DNA from: Candidatus Magasanikbacteria bacterium RIFOXYD12_FULL_33_17
GTDB lineage: Bacteria; Patescibacteriota; Patescibacteriia; Magasanikbacterales; UBA922
Length of the DNA: 8,733 nucleotides
Direction: 5' to 3'
Assembly: GCA_001783255.1 (NCBI GenBank)
Contig: MFRB01000109.1
Coordinates: forward strand, 1 to 8,733
Of this stretch, positions 1-4,460 are shown one piece after another (position 1 is the stretch's first letter; every line of letters begins with the position of its first letter). A program made the position numbers and the translations under genes. Under the pieces are notes generated by a model that saw nothing but the letters and a program-made list of their open reading frames with translations, was not told the origin of the DNA and searched no databases.

Positions 1-809
1 CGAAATTGTTCGACAGTGTGGCCACGTTTTACTAATTCAAGAATTTTGTCATCGGGTGCTTGTAGTCCAAGTTCAATACGAGTACATCCTTGTTCTCGCA
101 TATGCCAAATAGTTTTTGGAGAAATAGCGTCGGGACGGGTTTCGAGAGTGAGTCCAATGATTTTATGTTTGGACTTTTTGTCGTTGTATTCTTGTTCAAT
201 TGCTAAAGCATTTTGTAAATCTTCTAGAGTTTTTTCTTTCCAATCTTTTTCGAGAGTAGCTTTGGTTGGTGTTTTTCTAGTCAAATCATTGCAGGCTTTG
301 AAAGATTCTAAAATAAACCAATATTGATAACGAAGAGGGTAAGCATTCCAAGTACCACCTTTGAGAATATATTCTATTTTGTCAGTAGGGTGTCCTGTTT
401 TTTCAAGCATTTCAAGACGCATTTGCATTTGTCTATAAGGACTAAAAGCTAAGGCTAGAGCGCGAGCTGCAGCTGGTTCGGTAGCAATGTAACTTTTTGG
501 CATTTTGACTTCAGTTGGACAATAGATACATTGTCCTGGGCAAGTGTAAGGTTTGATAAGAGAAGTGATAATTGCTACTCCAGACATGGAACGAATATCG
601 GCTTTGCGTAGGAGTAATTCTAAGTTTTTGTCAGCTTTGACACTTTTCTTTTTTAACAAATTCTGGTAAGCTTTAAAAAGCTTCATGTTGGAAGGTTGGA
701 CTGTTTTCATTTTTCCACAAATTCGACGGCGGGCATCATTAAAATCATCCTTGGTTTTAGGATGGTGAGATATTATTTCTAATAAAATTTTTTCTAATTC
801 TTCTTCCAT
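1..809 (-). CDS. elp3: Elp3-like radical SAM tRNA uridine-34 modification enzyme (5' portion, runs off left edge)
   Basis: 269 residues are visible, from the ATG at 809 to the window edge; the rest of the radical SAM domain and any C-terminal acetyltransferase domain lie outside. Seen: TVQPSNM near residues 37-42, the 4Fe-4S cluster motif CPGQCIYCP (C90, C94, C97; the CX3CX2C spacing typical of Elp3 rather than the usual CX3CX2C-Phi of short radical SAM enzymes), TEVKMPKSY (99-107), EPAAARAL (111-118), TGHPTDKIE (138-146), KGGTW (150-154), LETRPD (222-227) and RIELGLQ (244-250), followed by RGH. Known: Elp3 proteins use SAM and acetyl-CoA to start cm5U formation on tRNA wobble uridine. The gene diverges from a Trm9-like methyltransferase only 10 bp away. 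No Shine-Dalgarno sequence precedes the ATG. A later Met (residue 34) is possible but would remove residues that look ordinary for the protein. Confidence 0.9.
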   Translation of the reverse strand, partial: MEEELEKILLEIISHHPKTKDDFNDARRRICGKMKTVQPSNMKLFKAYQNLLKKKSVKADKNLELLLRKADIRSMSGVAIITSLIKPYTCPGQCIYCPTEVKMPKSYIATEPAAARALALAFSPYRQMQMRLEMLEKTGHPTDKIEYILKGGTWNAYPLRYQYWFILESFKACNDLTRKTPTKATLEKDWKEKTLEDLQNALAIEQEYNDKKSKHKIIGLTLETRPDAISPKTIWHMREQGCTRIELGLQAPDDKILELVKRGHTVEQF

Positions 810-819
810 TTTAAAAAAT

Positions 820-1521
820 ATGACAAGAATAAAAAAGATAATTGAACAAAATAGGGAAGTGTATGACATCATTGCACCTCTTTTTGCTAGTACCAGACAA
901 TATATTTGGGATGATTTAGTTCCTCTTATAGACTATCTTAAACCTAATCTTAAAGTTTTGGATTTAGGCTGTGGTACTGGCAGATTATATCAGATTTTCG
1001 CAAAATTTCAAGACTCTATAGATTACATAGGTTTGGATCAAAGTGAAGGGCAATTGGCTGAAGCTAAGAAAGAATTTCCGAACAACAAATATGTTCAAGC
1101 AGAAATGACCAAATTACCATTCGAAGACGCTAGTTTTGATCTAGTTTTTTGTATCGCTACTTTGCATCATTTGCCAGATGAAGAGACTAGACAGCAAGCT
1201 TTATCGGAAATGAAGAGAATATTGAAACCAGGGGGTAGAGTACTTATGACCAACTGGAATCTTTATTCAGACTCAGCTCAAAAAACAGTAGAAAAAGGAA
1301 AATGGGAAGAAAACGACGGAGAGTTTGTAGTACCTTGGATGAATCCTAAAGGCGAAGTATTAGGTGAGAGATATTATTATGGTTTTACTCCCGAATATTT
1401 AGATAAGATTTGCAGCGAAGCTGGTTTTGAAGTAGAAGAAAATTATTATTCGAAAAAAGGGAAAGTGAGTACCAAAGAAAAAGGTAATAATATTGTGAGT
1501 ATTTTGCTTAAAAAAACGTGA
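820..1521 (+). CDS. Trm9/ALKBH8-like class I SAM-dependent methyltransferase
   Basis: 233 aa. SAM-binding motif I is VLDLGCGTG (46-54), the acidic ribose-binding residue is D73 in IGLDQS, and FDLVFCIATLHHL (106-118) with LKPGGRVLM (135-143) completes a Rossmann methyltransferase. Two features point beyond a generic enzyme. The N-terminus (VYDIIAPLFASTR, 14-26) resembles the start of yeast Trm9 and the ALKBH8 methyltransferase domain. The segment FVVPW (169-173) followed by ERYYYGFTPEYLDKI (183-197) resembles their VPW...RYYHLY region. Known: Trm9/ALKBH8 convert cm5U34 to mcm5U34 in tRNA. It lies back-to-back with the Elp3-like gene, whose product would make the substrate; that link is inferred. 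Start chosen because the homologous N-terminus begins immediately after it; no ribosome binding site is visible. A generic UbiE-like methyltransferase is the alternative. Confidence 0.75.
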   Translation: MTRIKKIIEQNREVYDIIAPLFASTRQYIWDDLVPLIDYLKPNLKVLDLGCGTGRLYQIFAKFQDSIDYIGLDQSEGQLAEAKKEFPNNKYVQAEMTKLPFEDASFDLVFCIATLHHLPDEETRQQALSEMKRILKPGGRVLMTNWNLYSDSAQKTVEKGKWEENDGEFVVPWMNPKGEVLGERYYYGFTPEYLDKICSEAGFEVEENYYSKKGKVSTKEKGNNIVSILLKKT

Positions 1522-1523
1522 GA

Positions 1524-1554
1524 CGCGTAACGCGTAACACATATCACGTAACAA
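1524..1554 (+). repeat. Left arm of 31-bp inverted repeat (family 1, heptamer words)
   Basis: Begins 3 bp after the methyltransferase stop. It reads as heptamers in register: CGCGTAA, CGCGTAA, CACATAT, CACGTAA, then CAA. The reverse complement of 2020-2050 matches at 30 of 31 positions (A versus G at 1546). Confidence 0.95.
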
Positions 1555-1566
1555 TTTTATATTTTA

Positions 1567-1986
1567 TTATTCTCTTACATCAGTATATCTAAAATCGTTA
1601 TTTTTTAGATTTGTTTTTCCTAGTAAATCTTTTCTCATTTCTAAAATTATATTTCCTATTATTGCGTGTCCTTTTTTTTCATCAGGTTTTTGACCTTTTT
1701 GTTCTATAAGTAAGTTTATCAATTCATTCATTGATTTAATAACTTTATCAGAAGCATATAACCAAGATTTATATTGTTCTTCAAAAAATTTTTTCTTTAT
1801 TTCTCCTGACGCTGTGTTACCTACAAAACCTTGTAAATAAATTAATAAATTGCCGTATTTTTCTTCTTTAAATCTAATTATATTTTCATTTTTCTTTACT
1901 TTTATTGTGAATAAGTAAGTAATCCATGAACTTATAATACCAGATACAACTGGAAAAATTATTAATAATATAGTTCTAGTGTCCAT
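1567..1986 (-). CDS. Membrane-anchored hypothetical protein inside inverted-repeat cassette
   Basis: 139 aa, function not recognised. One hydrophobic segment at about residues 5-26 should act as an N-terminal membrane anchor. It is followed by a charged, mostly helical region (about 30-110) and a C-terminal block MRKDLLGKTNLKNNDFRY (117-134), which looks like a conserved tail. The few flanking Lys residues after the helix suggest the bulk is cytoplasmic (positive-inside rule). The ATG at 1986 follows an A/T-rich leader without Shine-Dalgarno; the stop is TAA. It is the only gene between the 31-bp inverted arms at 1524-1554 and 2020-2050, so it probably travels or is expressed with them. Its low GC content and Lys/Asn/Ile-rich composition match the window. 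Confidence 0.7.
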   Translation of the reverse strand: MDTRTILLIIFPVVSGIISSWITYLFTIKVKKNENIIRFKEEKYGNLLIYLQGFVGNTASGEIKKKFFEEQYKSWLYASDKVIKSMNELINLLIEQKGQKPDEKKGHAIIGNIILEMRKDLLGKTNLKNNDFRYTDVRE

Positions 1987-2019
1987 AATTTTTTTGTAAA
2001 AAGTTTTTTGTTAAATATT

Positions 2020-2050
2020 TTGTTACGCGATATGTGTTACGCGTTACGCG
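2020..2050 (-). repeat. Right arm of 31-bp inverted repeat (family 1)
   Basis: Reverse complement of the arm at 1524-1554 with one mismatch; similarity stops abruptly on both sides. It ends 2 bp before the stop codon (TAG, 2053-2055) of the leftward PLP-enzyme gene. Confidence 0.95.
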
Positions 2051-2052
2051 AT

Positions 2053-2952
2053 CTACATTCCAGTAATCAAACAAACTACCGCTCCATCAAATTTCCAACC
2101 ATTATTCATTGCTTTGATCAGTCCAGCAACCGATAAAGCCGAGTTGTAAGAAATTTTTATTTTGCAGTTTTCTTCTAGCATATTTACTACATTTTTCAAA
2201 TCTTCGTCAGTCACTATCCAGCCAGATCCGCTGGATTTTTTTATTTGTTCTATGACTTTTTCTTTGCGGTGAGCAATGTTGTCGACGATAGCAGTTGCTA
2301 GAGATGTTTCTGTGTTTTCAAATTTTTTATCAAAATTTTCAGCAATCGGGTGACAACTAGTTGTCTGCACAATATGAATTTGGGGATGTTGTTGACCACC
2401 AAATTTGGAAGCGGGTATCGTATCAAAAGCCATGCCAAGTCCTTGGGCTGTAGTGCCAGAAGATGTTGGTACAAATATTGCTTGCAAGTTTGGGATATTG
2501 TTTAATTCTTCGGCTAGCTCATAGTAACCTGTAAGAGCATTATCATCGGTGGATTGTCGTAAGTTTTTGGCTTTACTTTCTTTGTCGAGAGCAAAAGCTG
2601 CTTGTTTTGGTCTTTCTACTTGCTCAAGAAAAATATTTTTGTCTTCGATAATTGCTTGTAAAACTTTCAATTTTTGTTTATCAATATTTTTGCCAACAAA
2701 AACTTTTAATGTTAAATTTTTATCATTATTTTTGTTGTGAGCTTGGATAGTGTGTATAGCGGCGATGGCTGCATTGCCGGAAGAAGAAATTACAAAGTTT
2801 GTGATGTCTTCTTCTTTGTTATACTTTTTGACCATGATGGGAATAGAACGACCTTTGTGTGAAGAATATTTGTGTTCGTCTTCACGCTTGAGGTAAATGT
2901 CGATTCCGAGAGCTTTGTTTAGCTCGGTGAATGTTGGTTGGGGGGTTTTCAT
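2053..2952 (-). CDS. PLP-dependent fold-type II enzyme, threonine synthase-like
   Basis: 299 aa. The Schiff-base lysine is probably K33 in KREDEHKYSSHKGR (22-35), the equivalent of the KxE...SxKxR block of threonine synthase and threonine dehydratase. SSSGNAA (56-62) is the substrate/phosphate loop, and SSGTTAQG (165-172) is the PLP-phosphate-binding loop in the GGGT position. The end, CLITGM, corresponds to the TG that normally contacts the pyridine nitrogen, after which family members usually continue. Known family reactions are beta- or gamma-elimination/replacement on amino acids; the substrate cannot be read here. It is short for threonine synthase, and the frame ends 2 bp before an inverted-repeat arm, so a truncated C-terminus is possible. 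No neighbouring amino-acid pathway gene helps. Start is the ATG at 2952; no ribosome binding site is seen. Confidence 0.8.
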   Translation of the reverse strand: MKTPQPTFTELNKALGIDIYLKREDEHKYSSHKGRSIPIMVKKYNKEEDITNFVISSSGNAAIAAIHTIQAHNKNNDKNLTLKVFVGKNIDKQKLKVLQAIIEDKNIFLEQVERPKQAAFALDKESKAKNLRQSTDDNALTGYYELAEELNNIPNLQAIFVPTSSGTTAQGLGMAFDTIPASKFGGQQHPQIHIVQTTSCHPIAENFDKKFENTETSLATAIVDNIAHRKEKVIEQIKKSSGSGWIVTDEDLKNVVNMLEENCKIKISYNSALSVAGLIKAMNNGWKFDGAVVCLITGM

Positions 2953-2961
2953 ATTTATTTA

Positions 2962-2999
2962 GCAGATTCAGCTGTCAGCAGATACTGCAGATTCAGCTT
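2962..2999 (-). repeat. 38-bp repeat, left copy (family 2, nonamer words)
   Basis: Read on the minus strand it is a chain of words: AGCTGAATC, TGCAGTATC, TGCTGAC, AGCTGAATC, TGC, giving a 9-9-7-9 register. It matches 3379-3416 in the same orientation at 33 of 38 positions. It supplies the last codons and the TGA stop of the four-helix-bundle gene. Confidence 0.9.
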
Positions 3000-3372
3000 T
3001 TTTATTTAAAAAATTTCTTTGGCTGTTAATCCAGCCATATAATGTTTTTGATGTTTCTTCTGTCTTTTCTTTAATAAATTTATATCTTTCTTTTGATATA
3101 TATTTTAAATCTTTTGCAAGTAGTAAATGATATTTTAATTCTTCAAGTGAGGCTTCTGCGTTATTGTAAAATCTGATACTATCTTTTAAATTTTGTCTTT
3201 TGTACCCTTCTACAATATTTGCTGGTACAGAACTCGCCGCACGTCTAGTTTGGCTAGTTAATCCATATATTTCACTATTTGGATATTCATTACTTATTTT
3301 ATAGATATATAATACAAGTTCGTGAGACTTTTGCCAAGCCTTTATCTCGTTAAAAGTTTTTATTTTGCTCAT
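2968..3372 (-). CDS. Four-helix-bundle protein, S23/23S rRNA intervening-sequence family
   Basis: 134 aa from the chosen ATG at 3372 (MSKIKTFNEIKAW). The family signature is clear: an opening aromatic/WQKSHEL helix, YPNSEIYGLTSQTRRAASS, then VPANIVEGYKR, SLEELKYHLLLAKDL and a final amphipathic helix. Known: such proteins are encoded in 23S rRNA intervening sequences of some bacteria, and related small proteins are scattered as stand-alone genes. They form pentameric helical bundles; the cellular role is uncertain. An upstream in-frame ATG at 3402 would add ten residues encoded by the flanking repeat, so I reject it. The final residues (roughly AESAVSADS) and the stop are also repeat-derived. 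No rRNA sequence surrounds it here. The gene is bracketed by family 2 repeats. Confidence 0.85.
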   Translation of the reverse strand: MSKIKTFNEIKAWQKSHELVLYIYKISNEYPNSEIYGLTSQTRRAASSVPANIVEGYKRQNLKDSIRFYNNAEASLEELKYHLLLAKDLKYISKERYKFIKEKTEETSKTLYGWINSQRNFLNKKAESAVSADS

Positions 3373-3378
3373 AAATAA

Positions 3379-3416
3379 GCAGATTAGGCTGTCAGCATAC
3401 ACAGCAGATTCAGCTT
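3379..3416 (-). repeat. 38-bp repeat, right copy (family 2)
   Basis: Direct copy of 2962-2999 (33/38). On the minus strand the words are AGCTGAATC, TGCTGTGTA, TGCTGAC, AGCCTAATC, TGC: the same 9-9-7-9 pattern with substitutions. It lies in the leader of the four-helix-bundle gene. Confidence 0.9.
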
Positions 3417-3444
3417 TAAATTAAAAATATTTTTGTCTTATATT

Positions 3445-3482
3445 GGCTGTATCTGCTTACTGCTGTGTCTGCTGATTCTGCC
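3445..3482 (+). repeat. 38-bp repeat, inverted third copy (family 2)
   Basis: On the plus strand it reads GGCTGTATC, TGCTTAC, TGCTGTGTC, TGCTGATTC, TGCC: the same vocabulary with the short 7-nt word in a different position (9-7-9-9). It is inverted relative to the copy at 3379-3416, with a 28-bp A/T-rich spacer between them, so the two could pair as a large imperfect stem. Confidence 0.8.
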
Positions 3483-3487
3483 TTGCT

Positions 3488-3516
3488 TTGACAATTGTAT
3501 TTGTATATTGTATTAT
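3488..3516 (+). promoter_or_regulatory. Consensus sigma70-type promoter of the zinc-ribbon gene
   Basis: TTGACA (3488-3493) is separated by exactly 17 bp from TATTAT (3511-3516). The expected start near 3523 leaves a leader of about 33 nt before the ATG at 3556. The -35 overlaps a small palindrome, ACAATTGT (3491-3498). This is the best promoter match seen in the window, and it lies just outside the third family 2 repeat. Confidence 0.75.
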
Positions 3517-3555
3517 TGTTTTATGTAAAAAATTATTTAACTAACAAAATTATAT

Positions 3556-3720
3556 ATGAAATTAGTTTGTCCAGAATGTAAAAATGATGTAGATTTGGTA
3601 AATTATCCAAATTTAGAAGTAGAAAATATTGTTGAGTGTGATATGTGTGGTATTACTCTTATGGTTACAGATATGGAAAATGAAAATGTTTTGACTGAAA
3701 TTGTAGACGAAGGTAAATAA
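3556..3720 (+). CDS. Small LysW-like zinc-ribbon protein
   Basis: 54 aa. Two zinc-ligand pairs, CPEC (C5, C8) and CDMC (C28, C31), are spaced as in a zinc ribbon. The acidic second half and layout resemble LysW, the amino-group carrier protein of lysine/arginine biosynthesis. However, LysW ends in EDWGE, whose terminal Glu carries the substrate, and this protein ends in VDEGK, so carrier function is doubtful. No LysX/argX-like ligase is in the window. A structural or regulatory zinc ribbon is the safer reading. It is driven by the strong promoter at 3488-3516 and followed by a hairpin at 3753-3773, so it looks like a monocistronic unit. The reading frame on the opposite strand over the same DNA is a shadow. 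Confidence 0.8.
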   Translation: MKLVCPECKNDVDLVNYPNLEVENIVECDMCGITLMVTDMENENVLTEIVDEGK

Positions 3721-3725
3721 ACACT

Positions 3726-3758
3726 GATTACACAAATTTTTAAAAGATTACACAGATT
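3726..3758. repeat. GATTACACA tandem-word repeat (family 3)
   Basis: GATTACACA occurs at 3726-3734 and 3746-3754, 20 bp apart, each followed by an A/T-rich stretch (AATTTTTA, GATT). It starts 5 bp after the zinc-ribbon stop, in the gap between two converging genes. From memory, similar GATTACACAGATT strings are common intergenic repeats in several bacterial groups; not verified here. Confidence 0.6.
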
Positions 3759-3773
3759 CCCAAAAGGAGTCTG
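3753..3773 (+). terminator. Hairpin terminator candidate downstream of zinc-ribbon gene
   Basis: CAGATTCC pairs with GGAGTCTG (8 bp including one G-T wobble) around loop CAAAA, followed by TTGTTTATTTA. The T-tract is interrupted, so strength is uncertain. The left half of the stem comes from the family 3 repeat. It sits between the converging zinc-ribbon and NUDIX genes and may serve both. Confidence 0.45.
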
Positions 3774-3777
3774 TTGT

Positions 3778-4332
3778 TTATTTATCAAAAAGTTTTTTCT
3801 TGAATTCCCCAAGTTTTTTGTGATAGTTCAATTTGAGAAGATAAAAGCTAAGACCAGTAGACATGAAATTGTGGTTAGTAGCATATTTCATGAACTCAGT
3901 AAAACTTACTTTCATGACTTCTACTTTTTCACCTGAATCTAGTTTTTGTTCATGAGTTTTTTCAGCATCTTTTGCTAGATAGGTGTATATTGTCCAATCC
4001 AATTTGCTAGAAGGAGTTTCTACATCAATCAATTCCCATTTTTTTGCAGTGTAGCCTGTTTCTTCTTGTAGTTCTCTTTTGGCAGTTTGCAGTGGAGTTT
4101 CTTTGCCTTCTTGTCCTCCACCAATCACACCATAAAAAGGTTTGATATCTGGATGCTGTTCTTTTAAAACAATAATTTTTTTATCTGTAGTAATGGCTAG
4201 TACTTGTATACTATGTTTTCTTGATAGTTTTTCAAAAGTCTTAAAAGTACCATCAAACATTTTTTGAGGCCATTGATAAACATCGAAGAGAACTCCGGTG
4301 AAAACTTTTTTGGCGTTTTTGGGAATTTTCAT
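3778..4332 (-). CDS. NUDIX hydrolase (ADP-ribose pyrophosphatase-like)
   Basis: 184 aa from the chosen ATG at 4332. The NUDIX box GX5EX7REUXEEXGU is perfect: G-GQEGK-E-TPLQTAK-REL-Q-EE-T-GY (residues 72-94), supplying the metal-binding glutamates. The N-terminal strand region (FTGVLFDVYQWPQKMFDG) and the spacing resemble ADP-ribose/nucleoside-diphosphate-sugar hydrolases. The exact substrate is not readable. Another in-frame ATG at 4344 lies inside the flanking repeat (its CAT is the first three bases of the repeat arm), so I chose the internal Met. Neither start has a Shine-Dalgarno sequence. It converges with the zinc-ribbon gene, and a REPIN-like repeat separates it from the Mpl-like gene upstream. 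Confidence 0.88.
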   Translation of the reverse strand: MKIPKNAKKVFTGVLFDVYQWPQKMFDGTFKTFEKLSRKHSIQVLAITTDKKIIVLKEQHPDIKPFYGVIGGGQEGKETPLQTAKRELQEETGYTAKKWELIDVETPSSKLDWTIYTYLAKDAEKTHEQKLDSGEKVEVMKVSFTEFMKYATNHNFMSTGLSFYLLKLNYHKKLGEFKKKLFDK

Positions 4333-4341
4333 AGTATTTTT

Positions 4342-4364
4342 CATTCTGAACGAAGTGAAGAATC
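4342..4364 (+). repeat. REP-like repeat, left arm (family 4)
   Basis: CATTCTGAACGAAGTGAAGA continuing to ATC. ATTCT and AGAAT at its ends can pair to a small hairpin. It is an imperfect inverted counterpart of 4427-4460. The type (CATTCTGAACGAAG...) is, to my knowledge, widespread between genes in many uncultivated bacteria. Confidence 0.75.
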
Positions 4365-4426
4365 TTTTTCACCGCGTATATTTTTAGATGAATAACTTTT
4401 AATTTAAAGATATTTTTCTTAGGAAA

Positions 4427-4460
4427 GATCCTTCGTCGTATTTCATCGACTCAGGATGAC
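4427..4460 (-). repeat. REP-like repeat, right arm (family 4)
   Basis: On the minus strand it begins GTCATCCTGAGTCGATG and ends CGACGAAGGATC. TCCTGAGTCG can pair with CGACGAAGGA (two mismatches, 8-nt loop), so it folds on itself. With the arm at 4342-4364 it forms an inverted pair around a 62-bp A/T-rich core. It encodes the last five residues and the stop of the Mpl-like gene. Confidence 0.8.

Larger units (their letters stand above)
1524..2050. mobile_element. 527-bp single-gene cassette bounded by inverted repeats (putative)
   Basis: Two near-perfect inverted arms enclose one reading frame and little else. The outer arm ends lie 2 bp from the stop of the rightward methyltransferase and 2 bp from the stop of the leftward PLP-enzyme gene, so the unit fills the whole convergent intergenic space. 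No transposase is present, and no target-site duplication is evident next to the arms. It could be a non-autonomous mobile unit or two copies of an intergenic repeat that happen to bracket a gene; mobility is inference. Confidence 0.4.

Noticed and set aside
16..327. Plus-strand reading frame of 103 codons
   Set aside because: It lies opposite the Elp3-like gene, whose conserved motifs occupy the minus strand.
1519..1521. TGA recoded as glycine (Gracilibacteria-type code)
   Set aside because: No internal TGA occurs in the long genes; glycine uses GGN codons and TGA sits where proteins should end.
2968..3372. Four-helix-bundle gene as part of a 23S rRNA intervening sequence
   Set aside because: The flanks are protein genes and repeats; no rRNA sequence is seen on either side.
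2962..3482. CRISPR array from spaced repeats
   Set aside because: Spacing is irregular (a gene lies between copies), one copy is inverted, copies are internally repetitive and no cas gene is present.
3556..3720. True LysW amino-group carrier
   Set aside because: The terminal EDWGE needed for substrate attachment is missing, and no partner biosynthetic gene is nearby.
3603..3812. Minus-strand reading frame of 69 codons
   Set aside because: Overlaps the zinc-ribbon gene with its Cys pairs and promoter on the other strand; its product shows no recognisable feature.
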